From positions 4,574,209-4,638,208 of the forward strand of contig NZ_CP054856.1 of NCBI RefSeq assembly GCF_018417475.1: a DNA stretch of 64,000 nt. Direction: 5' to 3'. The position numbers and the translations under genes are program-made. The DNA comes from Novosphingobium decolorationis (GTDB lineage: Bacteria; Pseudomonadota; Alphaproteobacteria; Sphingomonadales; Sphingomonadaceae). This document shows, in pieces, positions 46,634-55,321 of the stretch (position 1 is the stretch's first letter; each line of letters opens with the position of its first letter). The notes beneath the pieces are model-generated. The model saw nothing but the letters and a program-made list of their open reading frames with translations. It searched no databases and had not been told where the DNA came from.

Positions 46634-47662
46634 ATGAAAGCCGTGCGCTTCATCGAGGGCGGCCGCCCGCCGGAAATCGTCGACATCGCGAAGCCCGAGC
46701 CGGGGCCCGGGGAAGTCCTCCTGCGGATCGGCGGCGCGGGTGTCTGCCACTCCGACCTTCACGTCCTCGATGGCGAGGTGCCGTTCAAGGGGCCCTTCAC
46801 GCTCGGCCATGAGAACGCAGGCTGGATCGAGGCGCTGGGGCAGGGCGTCACGGGCTGGAAGGAGGGCGATGCGGTCGCCGTCTACGGCCCCTGGGGCTGC
46901 GGTTCGTGCCACCACTGCCAGACCTCGGCGGAAAACTACTGCGAGAATCACGCCAGCCTGCCGACCTTTGGTGGCGGCCTGGGCTCCGACGGCGGCATGG
47001 CCGAATACATGATCGTGCCCGATCCGCGCCTGCTGGTGCCGCTGGGTGATCTCGATCCGGCGCAGGCCGCGCCGCTGAGCGATGCCGCTCTGACGCCCTA
47101 TCACGCGATCAGGGCGGCACAGGCCAAGCTGACGCCCGATGCGACCGTGCTCGTCACCGGCATCGGCGGGCTTGGGCAGATGGCGCTCCAGATCCTGAAG
47201 GCCACCTGCTCCTCGCGAATCGTGGCGGCCGATATCAGCGCGGACAAGCTGGAGACAGCGCGCAAGCTGGGCGCGGATGTCGTTGTCAATTCCGGCGCGA
47301 AGAGTGCCGAGGAGGAGATCCGTGATCTCGTCGGCGGGCGCGGCGTCACGGTGGCGCTCGACTTCGTGGGGGCGCAGGCGACGATCGACCTGGCGAGTTC
47401 GCTGATCGGGCGCGACAGCCGCCTCACGATCGTGGGTTTGGCGGGCGGAACGCTCAGCTACAATGCGAACACCATGCCCTATGGATCGCAGGTCATGGTT
47501 CCCTATTGGGGCACGCGGGCCGAACTGATCGAGGTCATCGCGCTGGCCCGTAGCGGGCAGATCAAGGCCGATATCGAAACGCACGACCTTGATGAGGCCG
47601 TCAAGGTCTATGACCGGCTGCGCGAGGGCAAGGTGCCAGGGCGCGCGGTGCTGGTACCCTGA
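46634..47662 (+). CDS. Zinc-dependent alcohol dehydrogenase (MDR family)
   Basis: A 342-residue medium-chain dehydrogenase: catalytic-zinc motif GVCHSDLHVLDG, GHENAGWIEALG, structural-zinc lobe with four Cys (CGSCHHCQ...YC), NAD-binding TGIGGLGQMALQIL followed by ADISADKLETA (acidic residue favouring NAD). Similar to NAD-dependent secondary-alcohol/propanol-type dehydrogenases. GGAG ribosome site. It lies opposite to, and inside, the usual aroA-cmk-rpsA cluster, bounded on the cmk side by a 20-bp perfect inverted repeat. Confidence 0.93.
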   Translation: MKAVRFIEGGRPPEIVDIAKPEPGPGEVLLRIGGAGVCHSDLHVLDGEVPFKGPFTLGHENAGWIEALGQGVTGWKEGDAVAVYGPWGCGSCHHCQTSAENYCENHASLPTFGGGLGSDGGMAEYMIVPDPRLLVPLGDLDPAQAAPLSDAALTPYHAIRAAQAKLTPDATVLVTGIGGLGQMALQILKATCSSRIVAADISADKLETARKLGADVVVNSGAKSAEEEIRDLVGGRGVTVALDFVGAQATIDLASSLIGRDSRLTIVGLAGGTLSYNANTMPYGSQVMVPYWGTRAELIEVIALARSGQIKADIETHDLDEAVKVYDRLREGKVPGRAVLVP

Positions 47663-47682
47663 CCCGGCGAACAAGGTCGAAA

Positions 47683-47729
47683 CATGAAGAAGGGGCCGCA
47701 AGCGCTATACTTGCGGCCCCTTCTTCATG
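47683..47729. terminator. 20-bp perfect inverted repeat between adh and cmk
   Basis: CATGAAGAAGGGGCCGCAAG at 47683-47702 and its exact complement at 47710-47729 enclose a 7-nt loop. It lies between the convergent adh and cmk genes and probably terminates both. T content is provided by the CTTCTTCATG arms rather than a T-run. Confidence 0.8.
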
Positions 47730-47750
47730 TTCTGTGTGATAAGGCGGGCG

Positions 47751-48374
47751 TTATCCTGCGCGGAAAGCCTCAACCGCGGCAATGGCAGCTGCGATGGCTT
47801 CCTCGCGGCGAAGGTCCGAGGTGTCGATTTCGACCGCGCCCTCGGCAATCACCAGCGGAGCGTCCTTGCGGCCCCGGTCGCGTTCGTCGCGCGCGGCGAG
47901 GTCTGCGGCGATTTCCTCGAGCGCGACGTCGCGGTTCTGTTCCTGCATTTCCAAGAAACGGCGCTGCGCACGGGCCTCGACGCTGGCGGTGACGAAGAGC
48001 TTGGCCTCGGCCTCGGGCGCGATGACGCTGGCGATGTCGCGCCCGTCGAGGACCGCGCCGCCCGGTTGCGTGGCAAAGCTGCGCTGGCGTTCATAGAGCG
48101 CCTGGCGCACGGGCGGGTGGATCGAGACGCGGCTTGCCAGCCCCCCGGTCACCTCCGAGCGAAGCTCCGGGTCGGCCAGTAGGTCGTCGGGGAACGCACA
48201 GGCCGCCAGCGCGTCCTCGGCGCTGTCGGGATTGCCTCCGTTCTTCGCGCACTGACGCCCGACCGCGCGGTAGAGCAGGCCCGTGTCGAGATGCGGCAGG
48301 CTGTAGTGCGCGGCCAGGGCCTTGGCGATGGTGCCCTTGCCCGAGGCGGTGGGGCCGTCGACGGCGATGATCAT
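47751..48374 (-). CDS. cmk: (d)CMP kinase
   Basis: A 207-residue P-loop kinase phosphorylating CMP and d[42 protein letters not shown], and the C-terminal [13 protein letters not shown]. Its ATG overlaps the aroA stop by four bases (ATGA), so it is translationally coupled to aroA. Confidence 0.96.
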   Translation of the reverse strand: MIIAVDGPTASGKGTIAKALAAHYSLPHLDTGLLYRAVGRQCAKNGGNPDSAEDALAACAFPDDLLADPELRSEVTGGLASRVSIHPPVRQALYERQRSFATQPGGAVLDGRDIASVIAPEAEAKLFVTASVEARAQRRFLEMQEQNRDVALEEIAADLAARDERDRGRKDAPLVIAEGAVEIDTSDLRREEAIAAAIAAVEAFRAG

Positions 48375-49723
48375 GCGACAAGTCCTTCGAGCATCGATTC
48401 GAATACCGGGAAGCTGGTGGCAATGGGGCGGGTGTCGTCGACGAGCACGCCGTCCTGGCTTGCCACGCCCGCTACGGCCATCGACATGGCAATCCGGTGG
48501 TCGAGGTGCGTGGCGATCTCGATCCCTGCGCGGGTGCCGGGAAGGGGCTTGCCGCCGGTGCCGGTGATGACCAGGCCGTCCTCGCGCTCTTCCAGCGTGG
48601 CGCCAGCGGCCGTGAGGGCGCTCGCCATGACCGCAAGGCGGTCCGATTCCTTGACGCGCAGTTCATCGAGCCCGCTTGTCGTCGTCACGCCCTCGGCAAC
48701 CGAGGCGGCGACGAAGAGGGCGGGGAACTCGTCGATCATGCTCGGCGCCACGGCGGGGTCGACTTCGATGCCCTTGAGCGCGGAGTGGCGCACATGCAGG
48801 TCGGCAACCGGCTCGCCGCCGACGTCGCGTTCGTCGAGCTTCTCGATCTGGCCGCCCATTGCAATGAGTACGTCGACAATGCCGGCGCGCGTGGGATTGA
48901 GGCCCACGTTCTCGATCACGACATCGCTGCCCGGCGTGATGAGAGCGGCAACGAGGAAGAAAGCCGCCGAGGAGGGGTCTCCCGGGACCTCGATGGTCTG
49001 GGGCTTGAGTTCCGCTTCGCCGGTGAGGGTGATGATGCGCGTGCCGTCGGGCTGTGTTTCCACCTCAAGCTCAGCGCCGAAGCCCTTGAGCATGCGCTCG
49101 GAATGGTCGCGGGTGGGGACAGGCTCGATGACGGTGGTCTTGCCGGGCGTGTTGAGGCCGGCCAGCAGGATCGCGCTCTTCACCTGCGCTGAGGCGACGG
49201 GCAGCGTGTAGGTGATCGGCACGGCAGGGCTTGCGCCGCGCACGATGAGAGGCAGGCGCCCGCCTTCGCTCGCTTCGAAGCTGGCGCCCATCTGCGAGAG
49301 AGGATTGATCACCCGGTTCATCGGGCGCTTGGAGAGCGAATCATCGCCCGTGAAGCTGACGTTGATCGGGTGGCTGGCGACAAGCCCCATGAGCAGCCGG
49401 GTCGAGGTTCCCGAATTGCCCATGTCGAGCGGGCCCTGGGGCTGGAGGAGCGCGCCCACGCCCACGCCGCTGACCGTCCAGGCGCCTTCGCCCGTGCGCT
49501 CGACGGTCGCGCCCATGGCGCGCATCGCCGCGGCCGTGGCGAGAACGTCCTCGCCTTCCAGAAGGCCGGTGACCTTGGTTTCGCCGACCGCGAGCGCGCC
49601 CAGCATGATCGAGCGATGGCTGATCGACTTGTCGCCGGGCACGCGGATGCGGCCCTTGAGCGGGCCTTGCGCGGTGAAACGGCGCGGAGTGGCAGAGGCG
49701 GCGTCGTGGGCAGAGGAAGTCAC
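48371..49723 (-). CDS. aroA: 5-enolpyruvylshikimate-3-phosphate synthase
   Basis: About 450 residues from a GTG at 49723. It transfers enolpyruvate to shikimate 3-phosphate in the aromatic pathway. Motifs: [44 protein letters not shown], and [11 protein letters not shown]. The GNSGTSTR motif has Ala-free spacing, and the N-terminal loop pattern resembles the class II enzymes of other alphaproteobacteria (inference). First gene of aroA-cmk. Confidence 0.95.
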   Translation of the reverse strand: MTSSAHDAASATPRRFTAQGPLKGRIRVPGDKSISHRSIMLGALAVGETKVTGLLEGEDVLATAAAMRAMGATVERTGEGAWTVSGVGVGALLQPQGPLDMGNSGTSTRLLMGLVASHPINVSFTGDDSLSKRPMNRVINPLSQMGASFEASEGGRLPLIVRGASPAVPITYTLPVASAQVKSAILLAGLNTPGKTTVIEPVPTRDHSERMLKGFGAELEVETQPDGTRIITLTGEAELKPQTIEVPGDPSSAAFFLVAALITPGSDVVIENVGLNPTRAGIVDVLIAMGGQIEKLDERDVGGEPVADLHVRHSALKGIEVDPAVAPSMIDEFPALFVAASVAEGVTTTSGLDELRVKESDRLAVMASALTAAGATLEEREDGLVITGTGGKPLPGTRAGIEIATHLDHRIAMSMAVAGVASQDGVLVDDTRPIATSFPVFESMLEGLVA

Positions 49724-49965
49724 GGGCAGGGCGTCTTTCTGGGCTAGGCGAAGGGCGGAAAATCGCGGCGGCTTTTGACAGCGGCAGCGGCCCATGGCAA
49801 GGCGCGCGCCCTGATGTGGCTTCAATGCCTGATCGTGCGCCCTGCCTGCCGGCCCTTGTGCCGGTTCGTGCGTGGGTGCTTGATCTTGAAGCGGGGCCTT
49901 TCCATCATATAACGGATTTTTCCAGCGCCCGTGTCTTCGCGGGTCGCCCAAAACGAGGACATTTC

Positions 49966-50289
49966 ATGGCCAAACCTGAATGGGGCGCCAAGCACGGCTG
50001 CCCGAAATGCGGCACCCGTTTCTACGACCTGGGCAAGGACGACCCGGTGACCTGCATCGAATGCGGCCACACCTGGACGCCCGAGCCGGTGCTCAAGTCC
50101 AAGCAGCCGATCCCCTATGAGGAAGCGGAGAAGAAGGAAAAGGTCGAGGAGCAGGACAACGACCTGGCCGATGACGATCTGGACATCGATGACGACGGCG
50201 ATTCGCCCGACAACGATGTGGACCTGGGCGGCGACGACGACCTGGGCATCTCGAGCGGCGGCGACGACGACGACGAGCGCGACGAGTAA
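49966..50289 (+). CDS. FYDLN-family acidic zinc-ribbon protein
   Basis: A 107-residue protein of the alphaproteobacterial TIGR02300/FYDLN_acid family. The N-terminal zinc ribbon has C12-x2-C15 and C30-x2-C33 with the FYDL motif between (here FYDLG). The C-terminal half is extremely acidic (runs of Asp/Glu, DDDLDIDDDGD), so it is probably disordered. Function unknown. Ribosome site GAGG. Divergent from aroA. Confidence 0.9.
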   Translation: MAKPEWGAKHGCPKCGTRFYDLGKDDPVTCIECGHTWTPEPVLKSKQPIPYEEAEKKEKVEEQDNDLADDDLDIDDDGDSPDNDVDLGGDDDLGISSGGDDDDERDE

Positions 50290-50470
50290 GACGCGCTCCC
50301 CGGTGTGCCTCCCGGGAGCAGGTGGGTCGATGCCCCGCATAAGGGGGCATCGGCCGGCAGGCGCCGGTCACCCGGCGCGGCAAGGTTGGGCGCCAATGGT
50401 CAGGCAAGGGCTTGGAATTGGCGCAAATTCTGGCTTGAGCAGAAAAATTTCATTTTTTTGAAAAAAGTTC

Positions 50471-50565
50471 TTGCCAGCCTGACCGACCTACCCTAGATGG
50501 CGCTTCACCGGACGGGGCGACACTCCAAACGGTAACACAAACCGGCCTTCCCAGACCGGTTTTTC
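50471..50565 (+). promoter_or_regulatory. Promoter and early hairpin ahead of tRNA-Ala
   Basis: TTGCCA (50471-50476), 17 bp, TAGATG (50494-50499) makes a credible sigma70 promoter with a start near 50506. A 6-bp hairpin AACCGG/CCGGTT followed by five T ends at about 50565, 10 bases before the tRNA, so it may attenuate or yield a ~60-nt RNA. The rest of the gap after the FYDLN gene (50290-50470) holds two GC hairpins, GCTCCC/GGGAGC and CGATGCCCC/GGGGCATCG, that may terminate that gene. Confidence 0.45.
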
Positions 50566-50575
50566 GAAATGGCAC

Positions 50576-50651
<76 letters not shown>

Positions 50652-50730
50652 TTTCCCACCAGATGCCGCTTCTCGCAAGAGGGCGGCTTCTGTTGTATCA
50701 GTTTCGCGCGATGTGCGTACCACGCTGGTT

Positions 50731-50757
50731 GACGAGGTTTCGTCCACCGGCGTTTTT
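50731..50757 (+). repeat. Tandem leader element upstream of ffh, copy 1
   Basis: A hairpin GACGA-GGTT-TCGTC is followed by CACCGGCGTTTTT. It is repeated 53 bp downstream with paired (compensatory) changes in the stem. Confidence 0.6.
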
Positions 50758-50783
50758 CGCGTACTGTCCCGCATGCGTCGGTC

Positions 50784-50810
50784 GGCGAGGTTTCGCCCAC
50801 CGGCGTTTTT
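50784..50810 (+). repeat. Tandem leader element upstream of ffh, copy 2
   Basis: A hairpin GGCGA-GGTT-TCGCC followed by CACCGGCGTTTTT. Relative to copy 1 an A-T pair is a G-C pair, preserving the stem. A mutually exclusive 4-bp hairpin CGCC/GGCG directly before the T-run is also possible. Confidence 0.6.
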
Positions 50811-50868
50811 GGCGTTCGATGGGTCTCGTTGCTGTGCAAGGCGGGGCCTGTCAAAGAGGAGCAAGGTC

Positions 50869-52338
50869 ATGTTCGACAGCCTTTCCGATCGTCTCGGCGG
50901 TGTGTTCGACAAGCTGCGTGGCCGCGGCGCGCTCAAGGAGCAGGATGTCCGCGACGCCATGCGCGAGGTGCGCATCGCGCTGCTCGAGGCCGACGTTGCT
51001 CTTCCCGTCGTGCGCCGTTTCGTCGATCGCGTTACCGAAAAGGCCATTGGCCAGTCGGTGCTGCGTTCGGTCACGCCCGGCCAGCAGGTCGTCAAGATCG
51101 TCAACGACGAACTGATCGAGACCCTGGGCGGCGATGTGACGCCCGAACTGGACCTTGCCGCCAGCCCGCCCGTCGTCATCATGATGGTCGGTCTGCAGGG
51201 CTCGGGCAAGACCACCAGCACGGCGAAGATTTCCAAGCTTCTCAAGGACAAGCAGGGCAAGAAGGTCATGATGGCCTCGCTGGACGTGAACCGTCCGGCC
51301 GCCCAGGAGCAGCTCAAGGTCCTGGGTGAGCAGACCGGCGTTGCCACGCTTCCCATCATTGCCGGCCAGCAGCCGACCGAAATCGCCACCCGCGCGATGC
51401 AGGCCGCCAAGCTGCAGGCCGTCGATGTCCTCATGCTCGACACCGCGGGCCGTCTCCACGTCGACCAGCAGTTGATGGACGAGATGAAGGCGGTGGCCGC
51501 CATCGCCACCCCGCGCGAGACACTGCTCGTCGTCGACTCGCTGACGGGTCAGGACGCGGTCAACGTCGCGCAGAGCTTTGCGGGCGAAGTCGACCTTACC
51601 GGTGTCGTGCTGACCCGTATGGACGGCGATGCGCGCGGTGGTGCGGCGCTTTCGATGCGTGCGGTCACCGGCAAGCCCATCAAGTTCGCCGGTACCGGCG
51701 AAAAGATGGACGCGATCGAGGTCTTTCACCCGAGCCGCGTTGCCAACCGCATTCTCGGCATGGGCGACATCGTCTCGATGGTCGAGAAGGCCGCCGAGGC
51801 GGTCAAGGTCGAGGAGGCCGAAGAACTCGCCAAGCGCATGGAGCAGGGCAAGTTCGATCTCAACGACCTGCGCACCCAGCTTCGCCAGATGCAGAACATG
51901 GGCGGCCTCGGCATGCTGGCGGGCATGATGCCCGGCATGAAGAAGGCCAAGGCCGCGATGGCCGCCTCGAACATGGACGACAAGGTGCTGCTGCGCATGG
52001 AGGCGATCATCGGCTCCATGACCAAGAAGGAGCGGGCCAATCCCGCGCTTCTCAACGCCAAGCGCAAGATCCGCGTCGCCAACGGCTCGGGCACCCAGGT
52101 CCAGGACGTCAACAAGGTGCTCAAGATGCACCAGGAGATGTCCAAGGCCATGAAGCAGATCAAGAAGATGGGCGGCCTCAAGGGGCTGGCTGCGATGTTC
52201 GGCAAGGGTGGTCTCGATGCCGCGATGCCCGGCCTGGGCGGCCAGGGTCTGGGCGGCGGAGCCAAGGGCGGCTTGCCCGGGCTTGGCGGACCGGGCGGAG
52301 CCGGTGGTCCGGACCTCAGCAAGTTTCTGAAGAAATAA
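50869..52338 (+). CDS. ffh: Signal recognition particle protein Ffh
   Basis: A 489-residue SRP54 GTPase: N domain, G domain with VGLQGSGKTTSTAKIS, DVNRPAAQEQL, DTAGRLHVD, TRMDGDARGGAALS, and a Met-rich M domain (LGMLAGMMPGMKK, KRKIRVANGSG). The C-terminus is a Gly-rich tail. It binds 4.5S RNA and signal peptides for co-translational targeting. AGAGGAG ribosome site. Heads the ffh-rpsP-rimM-trmD-rplS cluster. The start at 50869 is the conserved MFDSLSDRLGGVF. Confidence 0.97.
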   Translation: MFDSLSDRLGGVFDKLRGRGALKEQDVRDAMREVRIALLEADVALPVVRRFVDRVTEKAIGQSVLRSVTPGQQVVKIVNDELIETLGGDVTPELDLAASPPVVIMMVGLQGSGKTTSTAKISKLLKDKQGKKVMMASLDVNRPAAQEQLKVLGEQTGVATLPIIAGQQPTEIATRAMQAAKLQAVDVLMLDTAGRLHVDQQLMDEMKAVAAIATPRETLLVVDSLTGQDAVNVAQSFAGEVDLTGVVLTRMDGDARGGAALSMRAVTGKPIKFAGTGEKMDAIEVFHPSRVANRILGMGDIVSMVEKAAEAVKVEEAEELAKRMEQGKFDLNDLRTQLRQMQNMGGLGMLAGMMPGMKKAKAAMAASNMDDKVLLRMEAIIGSMTKKERANPALLNAKRKIRVANGSGTQVQDVNKVLKMHQEMSKAMKQIKKMGGLKGLAAMFGKGGLDAAMPGLGGQGLGGGAKGGLPGLGGPGGAGGPDLSKFLKK

Positions 52339-52376
52339 TTCCAAACATTTGTAAGATTTAGAAGAAAGGTAATCTC

Positions 52377-52802
52377 ATGGCAGTTTCGATCCGTCTGTCG
52401 CGCGGTGGTGCGAAGAAGCGTCCCTACTACAAGATCGTCGTCGCCAACGCGACCGCACCGCGCGACGGCAAGTACCTGGAGCAGATCGGCACCTACAACC
52501 CGCTCCTCGCCAAGGACGACGAGAACCGCGTGAAGATCAACGGCGAGCGCGCTTCGTACTGGCTTTCCGTCGGCGCGCAGCCGACCGACCGCGTTGCACG
52601 CATGTTCGACAAGGCCGGCATCAAGGAGCGTCAGGCTACCAACAACCCCAAGAAGGGTGAGCCGGGCGACAAGGCCAAGGAACGCGCCGAGGAAAAGGCC
52701 GAGAAGGCTCGCGAAGCTGCTGAGGCTGCTGCTGCCGCTTCGGCCGCTCCCGCCGAGGAAGCTCCGGCTGCCGAAGCCACCGAGGAATCGACCGAGGCGT
52801 AA
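52377..52802 (+). CDS. rpsP: 30S ribosomal protein S16
   Basis: 141 residues: the conserved S16 core ([50 protein letters not shown]) followed by a ~60-residue Ala/Glu/Lys-rich tail that exceeds the usual 80-90-residue protein, as in many alphaproteobacteria. 38 bp after ffh. Confidence 0.96.
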   Translation: MAVSIRLSRGGAKKRPYYKIVVANATAPRDGKYLEQIGTYNPLLAKDDENRVKINGERASYWLSVGAQPTDRVARMFDKAGIKERQATNNPKKGEPGDKAKERAEEKAEKAREAAEAAAAASAAPAEEAPAAEATEESTEA

Positions 52803-52820
52803 GCCTTCGGGACACGGCAT

Positions 52821-53330
52821 ATGGCACACGACACGTCCGTCACCCTGGCCGCCGTCACCGGCGCGCACGGGGTGACGGGTGAAGTCCGCCTCAAGCTGTT
52901 TGGGGAAGGCGTGGCGGCGCTCAAGCGCTACCGCGCCTTCAACGATTCGGCCCTGACGCTCAAGAAGCTCAAGGACGACGGCAAGGGCGGGGCTATCGCC
53001 CGTTTCGAGGAAGTGACCGACCGTACCGCGGCCGAAAAGCTGCGCGGCACCGTCCTCACCGTTCCGCGCGCCGAGATGCCCGAGCTGGCGGACGGCGAAT
53101 ATTATCACGCCGACCTCATCGGTCTTCCCGCTGTCTCCGACACGGGCGAGGCCCTTGGCCGCGTCATTGCGGTCGAGAATTTCGGCGCGGGCGACGTGCT
53201 CGAGATCGAGCGTGCCGAGCGCGACGAGAAGGGCCGTATCCAGCGCTTCATGGTGCCCATGACCGAGGCCGCGGTGCCTTCCTGGGACGCCGAGAAGCTG
53301 GTGGTAACGGCCGCGTTCGCCGAGGATTGA
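52821..53330 (+). CDS. rimM: Ribosome maturation factor RimM
   Basis: 169 residues: N-terminal RimM domain (VTLAAVTGAHGVTGEVRLKLF) and PRC-barrel half (LADGEYYHADLIGLPAV, GRVIAVENFGAGDVLEIE, FMVPMTEAAVPSWD). It assists 30S head assembly around S19/S13. Between rpsP and trmD in the classic order. Confidence 0.95.
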   Translation: MAHDTSVTLAAVTGAHGVTGEVRLKLFGEGVAALKRYRAFNDSALTLKKLKDDGKGGAIARFEEVTDRTAAEKLRGTVLTVPRAEMPELADGEYYHADLIGLPAVSDTGEALGRVIAVENFGAGDVLEIERAERDEKGRIQRFMVPMTEAAVPSWDAEKLVVTAAFAED

Positions 53331-53413
53331 CCCCGGAGCCGAGCCGCCGCTGGCCGGGCATGGCCGTAAGCGGGCGGCTACGTGCATATCTTTGAATAGG
53401 AAGGCGTGCTCTC

Positions 53414-54151
53414 GTGACGTTCGCGGCCACCGTTCTCACACTCTATCCCGACATGTTCCCCGGGCCTCTGGGCATCAGCCTGGCGGGGCGTGCGCTCGAG
53501 CGCGGGGACTGGTCGATGGACGCGGTGCAGATCCGTGATTTCGCGACCGACAAGCATCGCACGGTCGATGATACGCCCGCAGGCGGCGGGGCGGGCATGG
53601 TGCTCAAGGTCGACGTGCTCGCGAGCGCGATCGACCACGCCCGAGCCACCAATCCGGGCGCGCCCGTTCTGGCGATGACGCCGCGCGGCACGCCGATCTC
53701 GCAGGAACGCGTTCGCGCGCTCGCGGCAGGTCCCGGCGCGATCATCCTGTGCGGCCGTTTCGAGGGCTTTGACGAGCGCATCTTCGAGGGTCGCGAGGTC
53801 GAGGAGATTTCGGTCGGCGATATCGTCCTGTCGGGCGGCGAATGCGCGGCTCTCATGGTACTGGACGCTTGCATTCGCCTGCTTCCCGGCGTAATGGGCG
53901 CGGCTTCCAGCGGTACCGAGGAATCGTTCGAGGACGGCCTTCTCGAGTACCCGCACTACACCCGACCCGTCGAATGGGAAGGGCGCACGATCCCTGAAGT
54001 GCTGCGATCGGGGGATCATGCGAAGATCGCAGCCTGGCGTAAGACCCAGGCGGAAGATCACACACGGTCACGCAGGCCGGACCTTTGGGAACGTCATGTC
54101 GACGTTCGGGACCGTCTGCCTCTGATGCGCGGCAAAAAGACGAAGGACTAG
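53414..54151 (+). CDS. trmD: tRNA (guanine(37)-N(1))-methyltransferase
   Basis: 245 residues from a GTG start. SPOUT-fold Trm[83 protein letters not shown]. It makes m1G37 in tRNAs to prevent frameshifting. It ends four bases before rplS starts. Confidence 0.96.
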   Translation: MTFAATVLTLYPDMFPGPLGISLAGRALERGDWSMDAVQIRDFATDKHRTVDDTPAGGGAGMVLKVDVLASAIDHARATNPGAPVLAMTPRGTPISQERVRALAAGPGAIILCGRFEGFDERIFEGREVEEISVGDIVLSGGECAALMVLDACIRLLPGVMGAASSGTEESFEDGLLEYPHYTRPVEWEGRTIPEVLRSGDHAKIAAWRKTQAEDHTRSRRPDLWERHVDVRDRLPLMRGKKTKD

Positions 54152-54155
54152 GTTC

Positions 54156-54524
54156 ATGAACCTGATTCAGCAGATCGAGGCCGAGGAAATTGCCAAGGCC
54201 GCCAAGGAAATCCCGACCTTCCGCGCCGGTGACACCGTCAAGGTTGGTGTGAAGGTTGTCGAAGGCACCCGTACCCGCGTCCAGAACTTCGAAGGCGTCG
54301 TGATCGCGCGTTCGAACCGTGGCATGGGTTCGAACTTCACCGTTCGCAAGATGAGCTTCGGTGAAGGCGTGGAGCGCGTATTCCCGCTCTACTCGCCCAA
54401 CATCGACAGCATCACCGTCGTTCGCCGCGGTATCGTGCGTCGTGCCAAGCTGTACTACCTGCGTGGTCGTACCGGTAAGCGCGCCCGCATCGCCGAGCGT
54501 CGCGACGTGCGCACCGAAGGCTAA
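54156..54524 (+). CDS. rplS: 50S ribosomal protein L19
   Basis: 122 residues with the L19 signature: [58 protein letters not shown] and [15 protein letters not shown]. Last gene of the ffh-rplS cluster, followed by an intrinsic terminator. Confidence 0.97.
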   Translation: MNLIQQIEAEEIAKAAKEIPTFRAGDTVKVGVKVVEGTRTRVQNFEGVVIARSNRGMGSNFTVRKMSFGEGVERVFPLYSPNIDSITVVRRGIVRRAKLYYLRGRTGKRARIAERRDVRTEG

Positions 54525-54567
54525 TTCGGTCACATTCGTCCACGGCTCTGGCCTGGGACGGCAATCA

Positions 54568-54595
54568 GGCGGTTCGCATGCGAGCCGCCTTTTTT
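54568..54595 (+). terminator. Terminator after rplS
   Basis: GGCGGTTCGC/GCGAGCCGCC stem (10 bp, one wobble) with a small loop, followed by six T. Confidence 0.92.
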
Positions 54596-54881
54596 GTCCC
54601 CGGCGCAGGCGCTTGGGCAACCGGCAAATCCATGCAGTCACCGCATTGTCGCGTTCCCCGCGCAAATCCGGCGAATTTGCATGCCGGGCCGTGGCGCAAG
54701 TCCATGCTGCACTGCACAACGTGCTTCTGCATCTAAAATGGCGGAAAAACACGATAAACCGCGCTTTTTTGCCCGGTTTAGGCTTTGACAGCGTGACCAA
54801 AAACCGCTCAATTCCGTCTCCTCTTACGAGGCGAATCCAGCTTCCCATCACATCCTGTTCCACTGAAAGGTAGGGGGTATA
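54596..54881 (+). promoter_or_regulatory. Upstream region of the HU gene
   Basis: About 285 bp with no gene. A consensus -35 TTGACA lies at 54785-54790; candidate -10 sequences (TCAATT near 54808) are poor, so expression may rely on an activator or another sigma factor. The A/T-rich tract before it (AAATGGCGGAAAAACACG) could act as an UP-like element. A GGGGG-type ribosome site (AGGTAGGGGG) precedes the HU start. Confidence 0.45.
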
Positions 54882-55154
54882 ATGAACAAGAACGATCTCA
54901 TCAGCGCTGTCGCGGAAACCAGCGGTCTGACCCGCAACGATGCGACCAAGGCTGTCGAAGGCGTGTTCGACGCCATCACCGGCGCGCTGAAGAAGGGCGA
55001 CGAAGTGCGCCTCGTCGGCTTCGGCACCTTCTCGGTCGCCAAGCGCAAGGCCTCGACCGGCCGCAACCCGCGCACCGGCGAGCCGATGGAAATCGCGGCT
55101 TCGTCGCAGCCCAAGTTCAAGGCCGGCAAGGGCCTCAAGGACGCCGTCAACTAA
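54882..55154 (+). CDS. HU family DNA-binding protein
   Basis: A 90-residue histone-like protein: MNKNDLISAVAETSGLTRNDA, VRLVGFGTFSVAKRKA and the DNA-binding arm TGRNPRTGEPMEI, ending in KFKAGKGLKDAVN. It bends and compacts DNA. Alone in its transcription unit, with tandem hairpins downstream. HU beta-type is the likeliest; an IHF assignment is disfavoured by the arm sequence. Confidence 0.95.
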   Translation: MNKNDLISAVAETSGLTRNDATKAVEGVFDAITGALKKGDEVRLVGFGTFSVAKRKASTGRNPRTGEPMEIAASSQPKFKAGKGLKDAVN

Positions 55155-55199
55155 GACGTCCTTCAAGGGCCCGTAACGCCTCACGGGCCTTGTGAACGC

Positions 55200-55241
55200 A
55201 AAAACGCCGCTTTCCCCACGTGCGGAAAGCGGCGTTTTTTT
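55200..55241. terminator. Terminator after HU gene
   Basis: A 16-bp perfect stem (AAAAACGCCGCTTTCC with its complement) around an 8-nt loop, continuing into T7. A second hairpin (AGGGCCCGT/ACGGGCCT, about 55165-55192) precedes it. Confidence 0.93.
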
Positions 55242-55321
55242 GTGGGCGTCTGCTGTGAGGGGGCCGGAAAAGAGGAGGCTGTCAGGGGCGACACCGGTGG
55301 CGCCGCCCCTGAGCGCTGCCC

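Noticed and set aside
47683..47729. Insertion-sequence terminal repeat
   Set aside because: There is no transposase gene and no second distant copy. The arms are only 7 bp apart and lie between convergent genes, which fits a terminator.
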